Shown: positions 18,171 through 28,301 of the stretch, piece by piece
Layout of the letters: each line of letters opens with the position of its first letter
Numbering within the stretch: position 1 is the first letter of the stretch
NCBI GenBank assembly: GCA_905235415.1
Contig: CAJOKX010000014.1
Span: 1 to 42,443 of the forward strand
DNA from: an uncultured Lachnospiraceae bacterium
Lineage (GTDB): Bacteria; Bacillota; Clostridia; Lachnospirales; Lachnospiraceae
Length of the DNA stretch: 42,443 nucleotides
Direction of reading: 5' to 3'
Position numbers and translations under genes: made by a program
The notes under the pieces: generated by a model
The model's input: the letters and a program-made list of their open reading frames with translations, nothing else
Databases searched by the model: none
Told to the model about the DNA's origin: nothing

Positions 18171-19979
18171 ATGGCAGAATCAATGAAGGGACTCAAGCGC
18201 ACCTGCAGATGCGCGGAGGTCACGGAGGAAATGATCGGAAGCACAGTCACGCTGATGGGCTGGACGCAGAAGAGGCGGAATCTCGGTTCCCTGATCTTTG
18301 TGGATCTCAGAGACCGTTCGGGTCTGATGCAGATCCTGTTCGACGAGACTGCGGTCGGAAGCGCGAACTTTGAGAAAGCAGGGACGATCCGCAGCGAATA
18401 TGTGCTGGCAGTGACCGGCGTGGTGCAGAAGAGAGGCGGCGCGGTCAATGAAAAGCTCAGGACCGGGACCATGGAACTGCTTGCCACGAATCTGCGCATT
18501 CTCTCTGAGTCGGATACCCCGCCGTTCCCGATCGAGGAAGACAGCCAGACCAGAGAAGAAGTCCGCCTGAAGAACCGGACTCTGGATCTGCGCAGGCCGG
18601 ACATCCAGAGGAATCTGATGGTCAAGAGCCGTGTCGCACAGCTGTCGCGTGATTTTATGGCAGCGGAAGGATTCCTCGAGATTGAGACGCCGATGCTCGG
18701 CAAGAGCACGCCGGAAGGCGCGCGCGACTATCTGGTCCCGAGCCGGATCTATCCCGGAAGCTTCTTCGCGCTCCCGCAGTCCCCGCAGCTCTATAAGCAG
18801 CTGCTGATGGCGGCAGGGTACGACCGGTATTTCCAGCTTGCCAGATGCTTCCGTGACGAGGATCTGCGCGCGGACCGCCAGCCGGAATTTACACAGATGG
18901 ATATGGAACTGTCCTTCGTGGACGTCGAGGATGTCCTGGACGTCAACGAGAGACTCCTGCAGCATCTCTGGAAAGAAGTGCTCGGAGTGGATGTGCAGAT
19001 TCCGTTCAGAAGGATGAAATGGATTGACGCCATGAACCGCTACGGCAGCGATAAGCCGGATCTTCGTTTCGGCATGGAACTGGTGGACGTGTCTGAGATT
19101 GTGAAGGACAGCGGCTTCGGCGTATTTGCAAACTGCGTGAAGGAAGGCGGATCTGTCCGCGGAATCAATGTGAAGGGCCAGGCGGACATGCCGCGCAAGA
19201 AGATCGACGCCCTTACGGATTTCGTGAAGGGCTATGGCATGAAGGGCCTTGCCTATATCCAGGTGAAGGAAGACGGTACGAAGTGCTCCTTCCAGAAGTT
19301 TGTGACGGAAGAAGAGATTCAGGCGCTGACAGAAGCGATGGGCGCTGAGAAGGGCGACCTTCTGCTGTTCGGCGCAGACAGGTTCAAGCTGGTCTGCGAG
19401 ACGATGGGCGCACTGAGATGTGAGCTGGCCCGCCGTCTGGATCTGATCGATCCGGACCGTTTCGAGTTCCTGTGGGTCGTGGAGTTCCCGCAGTTTGAAT
19501 GGAGCGAGGAGGAGCAGCGCTTCCAGGCCATGCACCATCCGTTCACCATGCCGATGGAAGAGGATCTTCAGTATCTGGCCCCGGACCAGGATCTGTCGAA
19601 GATCCGCGCGAAGGCGTACGATATCGTCCTGAACGGGACGGAGATCGGCGGCGGGTCGGTCCGTATCCATCAGGCGGATATTCAGGAGAAGATGTTCGAG
19701 TGCCTGGGCTTTACGAAAGAACAGGCGCAGGAACAGTTCAGCTTCCTGCTGAACGCGTTCAGATACGGAGTACCGCCGCACGCGGGACTGGCGTACGGGC
19801 TCGACCGGGTTGTCATGCTGATGCTCGGGCTGGATTCGATCAGGGATGTCATTGCCTTCCCGAAGGTAAAGGATTCCTCGGATCTGATGACAGAGGCGCC
19901 GGGAGAAGTGGACGCGAAACAGCTCGAAGAACTGGGCATTGAGATCAGTCAGAAGAGTGGTGAATCCACAGAATCTTAA
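18171..19979 (+). CDS. aspS: Aspartyl-tRNA synthetase
   Basis: Class II motifs FLEIETPML, FRDEDLRADRQPEFTQMDMELSF, GLAYGLDRVVMLMLG. Start likely 18171 (MAESMKGLKRT). Confidence 0.96.
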   Translation: MAESMKGLKRTCRCAEVTEEMIGSTVTLMGWTQKRRNLGSLIFVDLRDRSGLMQILFDETAVGSANFEKAGTIRSEYVLAVTGVVQKRGGAVNEKLRTGTMELLATNLRILSESDTPPFPIEEDSQTREEVRLKNRTLDLRRPDIQRNLMVKSRVAQLSRDFMAAEGFLEIETPMLGKSTPEGARDYLVPSRIYPGSFFALPQSPQLYKQLLMAAGYDRYFQLARCFRDEDLRADRQPEFTQMDMELSFVDVEDVLDVNERLLQHLWKEVLGVDVQIPFRRMKWIDAMNRYGSDKPDLRFGMELVDVSEIVKDSGFGVFANCVKEGGSVRGINVKGQADMPRKKIDALTDFVKGYGMKGLAYIQVKEDGTKCSFQKFVTEEEIQALTEAMGAEKGDLLLFGADRFKLVCETMGALRCELARRLDLIDPDRFEFLWVVEFPQFEWSEEEQRFQAMHHPFTMPMEEDLQYLAPDQDLSKIRAKAYDIVLNGTEIGGGSVRIHQADIQEKMFECLGFTKEQAQEQFSFLLNAFRYGVPPHAGLAYGLDRVVMLMLGLDSIRDVIAFPKVKDSSDLMTEAPGEVDAKQLEELGIEISQKSGESTES

Positions 19980-19980
19980 T

Positions 19981-20020
19981 AAAAACCTCCGGCATTCATA
20001 TAGGATGTCGGAGGAATTTT
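19981..20020. terminator. Bidirectional terminator between the convergent aspS and 20048 genes
   Basis: aaaaacctccggcat ... atgtcggaggaatttt. Confidence 0.8.
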
Positions 20021-20047
20021 ACTGTAAGATATGCATATTGGAGCGCT

Positions 20048-21172
20048 TTATTCATCTGCCTGCGCGCTGCCGAAGACTTCACTGACCGCTTCGTCCATAC
20101 CGCCGAACAGGGCGTCTGTAAACCGCGAAGCGTCCGTGATCACCCATCCGGATCCGTCGTTTTCCATATAGATTACGGCGTCACAGGTCCTGGTGGAATC
20201 GGCCTCCTTGATGGAGTCGAGCAGCAGCTGCGCGCTCTTGGCGCTGAGGGTGACGGAATCATCCGTGATGGCGTCGATGGTTTCTCCGTAGGAGATGAGT
20301 TTCTCCCGGTAGCTTCCAAGGATCGCGGCAGTATCGATTCCGGTGACGGATACGTGCACTTCAGAGGAAGAAGCGTCGGTTTCCTCCCGGATCTCACCGT
20401 ATGAGAAAGCGTCCTTTGCCCGGGTGAGGAATTCCAGATCGATCTCGGAAGCATTCTCTGCATAGGTGGAGAACAGATCGCTGATCTGGAAGATGGATGC
20501 CCATTCCTCGGCGGACATGGAGACGATCTGTTCCAGCCATGTCCCGGCAACCTCAGAGGGCGTCACCAGGTACGGATCCTGAAGCGCTTCCGGCAGACCG
20601 CCCAGAAGCAGGGAGGGCAGGGAACTGTCCGGAACCAGGTTCCAGACTCCGTTTTGCTTCTCCAGAACCAGGACGCCTTCCGTATCCGTCTGCGGATATG
20701 TGTTTTCTTCAAGAAGGCGCGCCATTGCGTCGTAGGTCTGGTCCGGAGGGACGCTGTCTGTGAGAATCCGGGTCCGGATCATGTCAAGCCGGATATCGGA
20801 TGCCAGAGAGCGGGCGTCGGGTGCGGAGATCTGGACAGTGACCTGTGCGCGGTCCTTGTCCCGGTCAGACCGGAGGATCCTGCAGGAGGACTGGTCAAAG
20901 AAGCATCCGAGCGCACGGGCCTGGGCGGTATAGTCCTGCGTGGAATCTGCAGGGCGCTCCGGAGCAAGAAGCCTGAGGATGGCCTCCTCATCCATGGAGG
21001 AGAGCTGCCGGACCGTTCTCCGGACAGCCCTTGCGGGCGTATCCCTGCGGACCATCCACAGGACGAGCGCCGATACAAAGATCAGGCATACGGCCAGGGA
21101 GGCAGCAAACAGGAGGCGCACAGAGCGAAGCCGTCCTTTCTGTTCTTTATTGGTTGCATGGTTGTGACGCAT
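20048..21172 (-). CDS. Membrane-anchored extracytoplasmic protein of unknown function
   Basis: 374-aa ORF with basic N-terminus and single TM (LLFAASLAVCLIFVSALVLWMV), no close family recognised. Divergent to the exporter operon. Confidence 0.8.
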   Translation of the reverse strand: MRHNHATNKEQKGRLRSVRLLFAASLAVCLIFVSALVLWMVRRDTPARAVRRTVRQLSSMDEEAILRLLAPERPADSTQDYTAQARALGCFFDQSSCRILRSDRDKDRAQVTVQISAPDARSLASDIRLDMIRTRILTDSVPPDQTYDAMARLLEENTYPQTDTEGVLVLEKQNGVWNLVPDSSLPSLLLGGLPEALQDPYLVTPSEVAGTWLEQIVSMSAEEWASIFQISDLFSTYAENASEIDLEFLTRAKDAFSYGEIREETDASSSEVHVSVTGIDTAAILGSYREKLISYGETIDAITDDSVTLSAKSAQLLLDSIKEADSTRTCDAVIYMENDGSGWVITDASRFTDALFGGMDEAVSEVFGSAQADE

Positions 21173-21367
21173 GAGCTGTATTTACCGGTCCTTTCCGGAT
21201 TATTGTAAGCACGGCAAAGATGCCTGTCAATATCGACATGGATCGATTTGAACACATTTATTGCCTCTGAATACGGAATTGGCACAGAATATAAACGTGG
21301 AAACACGGAATTGACACATTATAGTAGTATGAACTGTGTATAAACATAAGGGAGTATCTTCAGACCT

Positions 21368-22900
21368 ATGAAGAAAGCGATTTCATTTATACTGGTACTT
21401 GCGGTGATTGTCGGCGGATTCTTTTTCTGCATGCGTGCAGGACTGATCGACAAATGGTTCCCCGGAGTGCTGGACAGTATCATTCCTGGTTATTCGTCGG
21501 ACTCCTCCGGAGACGGACGCGTCTCTTCGAATGCGGAAAATGCAGTTCATGTAGACCCCGTCAGTGAGATTGCGGAGCTGGGGAGCGGCACAGGGCAGAT
21601 CGAACGCTTCGGAGGCGTTGTGGAACCGCAGGAAACACGCGAGTACAAGCTCGAGGGCGAGCGCACTGTAAAAAAGTGCTACGTCGAGGAGGGCGAGCTG
21701 GTCAAGAAAGGACAGAAGCTGTTCACATACGACGTCGTCAAGACGCAGAATGAACTTGAGCAGGAGAAGATCAATCTGGAGCGGCTTGAGAACCAGGTGA
21801 AAACATCCGAAGCAAGGAAGCCGGAGCTTGAGAAGAAGAAAGCGGAGGCGAACACGCCGGAGAAAGAGCTGGAAGTCCTGGTGGAAGAAAATGAGATGAA
21901 GCAGGAACAGCTGTCTCTCAAGCAGCAGAAGCTCAAGGTCGAACAGCTGGAGGATCAGATCAAGAACGCGACTGTATCCAGCGATATGGAAGGAATCGTG
22001 AAATCCATCAAGGATTCCGCCGGATCGAATTCTTACAGCTCATTTGATTCTTCGGGCGACAGCAGCACGTACATTACGCTCCTGAAGACCGGCTCTTACC
22101 GGATCAAGGCGTCCGTCAACGAACAGAACAGGCGGCTGATCAGCAGAGGCGCACAGATGCTTGTCTTCTCACGCGTGGAATCTGACCTGGTGTGGCACGG
22201 AACCGTTACGGAGATCAAGACAGACCAGGGGTCCGATGAGGAGGACAAGGAAGATTCCTACTACAGCGATTACGGCAGCAATTCATCCGGATCTACGGAT
22301 TATCCGTTCTATGTGGAACTGGATGAATCCAATGACCTGATTCTCGGCCAGCATGTATATCTGGAGCCGGATGTCGGACAGGAGAACGCCCGGGAAGGCC
22401 TGTGGCTGGATGATTATTACATCGTGGAAGAAGGCGATGAGAGCTATGTCTGGGCCGCTTCCGGAGCAAACAAGCTCGAGAAGCGCACCGTTGAGCTGGG
22501 CGAGGCGGATGAAGAGCGCGGCCAGCACAGGATTCTCAGGGGACTGGCGGAGAGCGATTATATCTGCCAGCCGCAGGAAGACCTGGAAGAGGGACTCCCG
22601 GTCATCTACAATTCCGCCACAGAGTTTGAAGAGACCGAGAGCATGTATACCTGGACGGACGATGAATTCGACCCGGATGCGTATGACGATGAATTCTTCG
22701 ATGACGAAGACTTCGATGATGAAGACTGGGACGATGAAGACTGGGATGATGAAGACTGGGATGAGTCCGAGGACTGGGATGAAGATGAGGATTTCTACGA
22801 TTTCGAAGGAGAGGGAGACCTGACCGGATTCTTTGATGCGGACGCGGGCGATGAAGGCGACTATGAAGTCGATGATGAAGGCTACGTCGTTTTGAGATAA
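21368..22900 (+). CDS. HlyD/MacA-like periplasmic-adaptor (membrane fusion) protein with C-terminal Asp/Trp-rich repeat tail
   Basis: N-terminal TM, lipoyl half-motifs (VKKCYVEEGELVKKGQKLFTYD; ATVSSDMEGIVKSI), long coiled coil, then DDEDFDDEDWDDEDWDDEDWDESEDWDEDED. Confidence 0.88.
   Translation: MKKAISFILVLAVIVGGFFFCMRAGLIDKWFPGVLDSIIPGYSSDSSGDGRVSSNAENAVHVDPVSEIAELGSGTGQIERFGGVVEPQETREYKLEGERTVKKCYVEEGELVKKGQKLFTYDVVKTQNELEQEKINLERLENQVKTSEARKPELEKKKAEANTPEKELEVLVEENEMKQEQLSLKQQKLKVEQLEDQIKNATVSSDMEGIVKSIKDSAGSNSYSSFDSSGDSSTYITLLKTGSYRIKASVNEQNRRLISRGAQMLVFSRVESDLVWHGTVTEIKTDQGSDEEDKEDSYYSDYGSNSSGSTDYPFYVELDESNDLILGQHVYLEPDVGQENAREGLWLDDYYIVEEGDESYVWAASGANKLEKRTVELGEADEERGQHRILRGLAESDYICQPQEDLEEGLPVIYNSATEFEETESMYTWTDDEFDPDAYDDEFFDDEDFDDEDWDDEDWDDEDWDESEDWDEDEDFYDFEGEGDLTGFFDADAGDEGDYEVDDEGYVVLR
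22700..22759 (+). repeat. Four tandem 15-bp in-frame units encoding DDED(F/W)
   Basis: gatgacgaagacttc / gatgatgaagactgg / gacgatgaagactgg / gatgatgaagactgg. Confidence 0.9.
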
Positions 22901-22916
22901 CCTGGGAGAGAAAGCT

Positions 22917-23630
22917 TTGGTTCTGAAACTGGATCACATCTATAAAGATTATATTACACAGAGACTGGTGGTCCCGGTGCTGCATGACGTATCCCTGCAT
23001 GTGGAAGAAGGGGAGTATGTCGCCATTATGGGTCCGTCCGGTTCCGGCAAGTCTACCCTGATGAATATCATAGGCTGCCTGGACCGTCCGACCAAAGGGA
23101 CGTACGAGCTGAACGGGGAAAATGTCCTGAATAAGGATGACAAGGCGATGGCGGATATCCGCCTGAACAATCTCGGATTCGTCTTTCAGAATTTTGAACT
23201 GCTCGCAAGGCAGACAGCGTTGGATAACGTTGAACTGCCGCTCATTTATGCGGGCGTGAAGAAGAGGGAAAGAGCAGAGCGGGCCAAAGAGGCGCTTGCC
23301 AGAGTCGGCCTGGAAGAACGTATGTCATTTACCCCGGCGCAGCTGTCCGGCGGACAGAAACAGAGGGTTGCCATCGCAAGAGCGATGGTCAATCACCCCA
23401 GGCTCCTTCTGGCCGATGAGCCGACCGGCGCGCTGGATTCCCGTTCCAGCACTGCCCTTATGAAACTGTTTGAGGAATTGAATCAGGAAGGCGTCACGAT
23501 TGTGATGATCACGCATTCTCCAGAGATTGCATCCTGTGCGAAACGCGTCTGCAATATCTTCGACGGAGTCCTGACGGAGCGTACCGACGCTGACAGGACA
23601 AGGATCGAGGCAGCAGGAGGCAGAAGATGA
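22917..23630 (+). CDS. ABC transporter ATP-binding protein (MacB/LolD-type), TTG start
   Basis: GPSGSGKST Walker A, LSGGQKQRVAIARA signature, LLLADEPTGALD Walker B. RBS gggagag upstream of TTG. Confidence 0.95.
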   Translation: MVLKLDHIYKDYITQRLVVPVLHDVSLHVEEGEYVAIMGPSGSGKSTLMNIIGCLDRPTKGTYELNGENVLNKDDKAMADIRLNNLGFVFQNFELLARQTALDNVELPLIYAGVKKRERAERAKEALARVGLEERMSFTPAQLSGGQKQRVAIARAMVNHPRLLLADEPTGALDSRSSTALMKLFEELNQEGVTIVMITHSPEIASCAKRVCNIFDGVLTERTDADRTRIEAAGGRR

Positions 23631-25819
23631 AAAAAGTTCGGACTACCCTGATCATTATCCTGATCGCCGGGCTGGTCCTGGGAGGCATCAGTTATGCGGC
23701 CCGCAAGGCGGCCTCCAGGACGAGCGACAGAGTCGTTGAAGTGACAGCGGTCGGAAATGTGAATGAACAAAACTTCTATTCGGACTACTCCAACATGGAG
23801 GGCATCATCATTTCCAAGGATACGCAAAGTGTATTCAGAAATAAGAGTTATGCGCTGAAAAAGGTCTATGTAAAAGAAGGAGACCAGGTCAAAAAAGGGG
23901 ACAAGCTTCTTGAATATGACATGGAGAAGCTGGAACTGGAGGAAGAGAAGGCAGAGCTTGACAAATGGGGACTTGAGCTGGAGCTCGAGAGCCTGGAAAA
24001 GCAGCTTGAGCTTCTGAAACAGGGGATCGTCCCCAATGACGAGTCATATTCATACACCGGTACCACGCGCAGATCCTCGGACGATGAGGAGGATGACGAG
24101 GACGATGAAGAGTACGATGACTATGAGTATGATGATGAGGACTATGACGAGGACTATGACGACGCCGATTACGACGATGAAGACTATGTAGATCTCAGCA
24201 TGTCCGCAGATGCCGCACCGGAGGAGAGCTTCGTGCGCACGCGGGAGGAATATGACATCATAGAGGACGACGATGAGGATGAGGAGTTCATTATCGAAGA
24301 GGATAATGATCCCTATGACGGGTCTGGCGGATCATCCGGGTCGGGCGTAAATCCGGATTCCGGAATTGATACGGGCGAGGATGACGAGATCGCCCTGCTG
24401 ACCGATATCAATGCATTCCTGAGTTCGGCGAATCTGATCACAGAGGCTGCCAATGCGTCGCTGTCTGATCTGGGAAATGATACATATTCCGCCATGATCG
24501 ACGAGGCGCTCACGCTGTTTCGGACACGGTTTGCCGAGTCCATGGAGAGCACGCAGACCAACCTGCTCGGAGAGAAGGTCACGGTGAAGGATTATTCTGT
24601 CACGGAATGGATCGCTTCCGTGGCGGGGGAGACGACAGCGCACGTTCTGCAGACTGCCTACGACAGGCTCTGCGTGTATGAATTTGTCAGTGTGATGGAA
24701 AAACTGAATCCGGGAAAGGATGCTTCCTCGAAACAGACTGCGGAAGATGTCCTTGCGCAGGAAGACCTGGTGCAGAAGGCAGTGAACTGTCTGGTGTCGC
24801 TTCCGGGATCCGTATTCAACGATCAGTCGGACAAGTTTGCGACAGCGTATGATGCGCTGAATAACAAATGGACCAAAGACGGATCCCAGAACAGAGTGGA
24901 GTACCTGAAGGCGATCTGCGACCTGCTGAACGGAAATACACTTCTGGTTCCGGGAGACGAAAGCACGGATACCATCATGACGGAAGGAATGTCCCAGAGC
25001 GATCTCGGGGAGCCTTCCTATGACGGGGACGACTTCGACGACGGAGAAGACGTTGATTTTGCGGAAATGATCAAAGAGACGGAGGCCGCCATTTTTGAAC
25101 AGAAGCTCCAGATCCGGGAGGCTGAACTGAACATCAAGGATTACAAAGAGAAGCTGGACGGAAAGATTGTGAAGGCGATTCTTGACGGAGTGGTCCTGAC
25201 CGAGAGCGCAGGCTCGACTTCGGGATCCAGCAAGCCGATTATTGTCGTAACCGGCAAGAAGGGCCTGTACGTCAGGGGCTATATACAGGAGAATTCCCTT
25301 GACACGGTGAAAGTCGGGGACACGATCTACGGATCGTCCTATGAGGGGATGACATTTACGGCAGAGGTCGTCGAGATCTCTGAATTCCCGGAAACGGGAA
25401 ACAATGATGCCTATTACTTCGGCATGGGGGACAGCAATTCCAATGAGTCCAACTATCCGTTCCTCGCTTTTATTGAGGATACGGACGGCCTGGAGGTGGA
25501 TGACGGCGTGGCCCTGTCCCTGCAGGGACCCATTTCCGAATACGGCGAGAGTACAGGCGGACTGACCCTGAACGCGTGCCTGATCCGGACGGATGACAAC
25601 GGCCGCAGCTACAGCCTGGTAGAGGGCAGAGACGGGCGCCTTGAGAAGCGGTATCTGGAACTTGGCACCAGCGAGTGGGGCTTTGTCAAAATCAAATCAG
25701 GTCTGTCGAGGGAAGACTTTATCGCATTTCCTTACGGACAGGGCGTCACGGAGGGCGCCAAAACCACACGCGTGGATTCGCTCAAGGCGATGGAATACGG
25801 ATACTCGGATTACTATTGA
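23627..25819 (+). CDS. Second HlyD/MacA-like adaptor with large acidic insertion in the alpha-hairpin
   Basis: ATGA overlap with the ATPase gene. N-terminal TM, YALKKVYVKEGDQVKKGDKLLEYD and KIVKAILDGVVL lipoyl halves, separated by D/E/Y tract and a roughly 300-aa insertion. Confidence 0.88.
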   Translation: MKKVRTTLIIILIAGLVLGGISYAARKAASRTSDRVVEVTAVGNVNEQNFYSDYSNMEGIIISKDTQSVFRNKSYALKKVYVKEGDQVKKGDKLLEYDMEKLELEEEKAELDKWGLELELESLEKQLELLKQGIVPNDESYSYTGTTRRSSDDEEDDEDDEEYDDYEYDDEDYDEDYDDADYDDEDYVDLSMSADAAPEESFVRTREEYDIIEDDDEDEEFIIEEDNDPYDGSGGSSGSGVNPDSGIDTGEDDEIALLTDINAFLSSANLITEAANASLSDLGNDTYSAMIDEALTLFRTRFAESMESTQTNLLGEKVTVKDYSVTEWIASVAGETTAHVLQTAYDRLCVYEFVSVMEKLNPGKDASSKQTAEDVLAQEDLVQKAVNCLVSLPGSVFNDQSDKFATAYDALNNKWTKDGSQNRVEYLKAICDLLNGNTLLVPGDESTDTIMTEGMSQSDLGEPSYDGDDFDDGEDVDFAEMIKETEAAIFEQKLQIREAELNIKDYKEKLDGKIVKAILDGVVLTESAGSTSGSSKPIIVVTGKKGLYVRGYIQENSLDTVKVGDTIYGSSYEGMTFTAEVVEISEFPETGNNDAYYFGMGDSNSNESNYPFLAFIEDTDGLEVDDGVALSLQGPISEYGESTGGLTLNACLIRTDDNGRSYSLVEGRDGRLEKRYLELGTSEWGFVKIKSGLSREDFIAFPYGQGVTEGAKTTRVDSLKAMEYGYSDYY

Positions 25820-25864
25820 TCAGGGATTGGACTGTGCATCAGGCCGAAAGACTGAGGAAGCGGT

Positions 25865-27124
<1,260 letters not shown>

Positions 27125-27154
27125 TGCTTCCGGGAAGACGCGGGCGTACAAAAG

Positions 27155-27246
27155 CATACCTGAAAGGGACAAGAAGCGATACCTGAAAGAGGCAAGAAGC
27201 GGTATCTGAAAGAGACAAGAAACGATATCTGAAAGGGACAAGAAGC
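27155..27246. repeat. Four tandem 23-bp repeats (VNTR-like)
   Basis: catacctgaaagggacaagaagc / gatacctgaaagaggcaagaagc / ggtatctgaaagagacaagaaac / gatatctgaaagggacaagaagc. Confidence 0.92.
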
Positions 27247-27255
27247 ATATTTTAG

Positions 27256-27287
27256 GCACAAGAGGGGCTTGCATGCCCCTCTTGTGC
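27256..27287 (+). terminator. Perfect 13-bp hairpin, probable terminator/processing signal of the exporter operon (no clear T-tract)
   Basis: gcacaagaggggc-ttgcat-gcccctcttgtgc. Confidence 0.6.
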
Positions 27288-27399
27288 GTGTTATACTCAC
27301 AAAGTTGCTAAAAAACACGCATGCGGATTCCGAGGGCGGTGCCGGAAGGCTCCCGAGGAGGGGAAACATGCGGAAGTACAAAACCAAAGGAGAAAAATA

Positions 27400-28176
27400 A
27401 TGAGTGTACTTTCTATGAAGCAGCTGCTGGAAGCAGGCGTCCATTTCGGACACCAGACCAGGAGATGGAACCCGAAAATGGCTCCGTACATCTACACGGA
27501 GCGCAACGGCATCTACATCATCGACCTGCAGAAGACGGTCGGCATGGTAGACGATGCGTACAACGCAATCGGTGATATCGCGGCAAACGGCGGCACCATC
27601 CTTTTCGTCGGCACCAAGAAGCAGGCGCAGGATTCCATCCGTCAGGAAGCAGAGCGCTGCGGTATGTACTATGTCAATGAGAGATGGCTCGGCGGTATGC
27701 TGACCAACTTCAAGACCATCCAGAGCCGTATCAAGAGACTCAAGGACATCAAGAAGATGCAGGCAGACGGAACCTTCCAGGTACTTCCGAAGAAGGAAGT
27801 CATCAAGCTTGAGAAGGAACTCGATAAGCTCGAGAAGAACCTGGGCGGCATCGAAGAGATGAAGAAGCTCCCGGATGCGATCTTTGTCGTAGACCTCAAG
27901 AAAGAGCGCATCTGCGTACAGGAAGCGCATGCACTGGGCATCCCGCTCATCGGTATCGCTGATACGAACTGCGATCCGGAGGATCTTGACTATGTGATCC
28001 CGGGCAACGACGACGCAATCCGCGCAGTCAGACTGATCGTTTCCAAGATGGCAGACGCTGTCATCGAAGCGAAGCAGGGCGCAGAGGGCGCAGCCCCGAT
28101 CGAGAACCAGGTATTCACCGGCGAGGGCATCGATTACGCAGGTGAAGGCGAAGAGACCCCGGTTGCGGCAGAGTAA
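27400..28176 (+). CDS. rpsB: 30S ribosomal protein S2
   Basis: [41 protein letters not shown]. Confidence 0.98.
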   Translation: MSVLSMKQLLEAGVHFGHQTRRWNPKMAPYIYTERNGIYIIDLQKTVGMVDDAYNAIGDIAANGGTILFVGTKKQAQDSIRQEAERCGMYYVNERWLGGMLTNFKTIQSRIKRLKDIKKMQADGTFQVLPKKEVIKLEKELDKLEKNLGGIEEMKKLPDAIFVVDLKKERICVQEAHALGIPLIGIADTNCDPEDLDYVIPGNDDAIRAVRLIVSKMADAVIEAKQGAEGAAPIENQVFTGEGIDYAGEGEETPVAAE

Positions 28177-28218
28177 TCAGGTTTTTGCTGATTTTCGCTG
28201 ACAACTACGAAACAGATA

Positions 28219-28267
28219 CCGCGCAGGGCCTGCAGCTGCAGATACGGACTGCAGGATTGGTGCGCGG
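28219..28267 (+). promoter_or_regulatory. Nested-stem structured intergenic leader between rpsB and tsf
   Basis: Outer ccgcgca/tgcgcgg (28219-28225/28261-28267) and inner cctgcag/ctgcagg (28229-28235/28249-28255), all perfect. Confidence 0.55.
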
Positions 28268-28301
28268 ATGAGGATATCCGACAGAGAAGGAGAATAGAAT
28301 T

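Noticed and set aside
18180-19781. 533-aa minus-strand ORF antisense to aspS
   Set aside because: Same codon-bias shadow pattern; aspS is unambiguous.
27155-27246. CRISPR array
   Set aside because: The 23-bp units are contiguous with no unique spacers and no cas genes. It is a simple tandem repeat.
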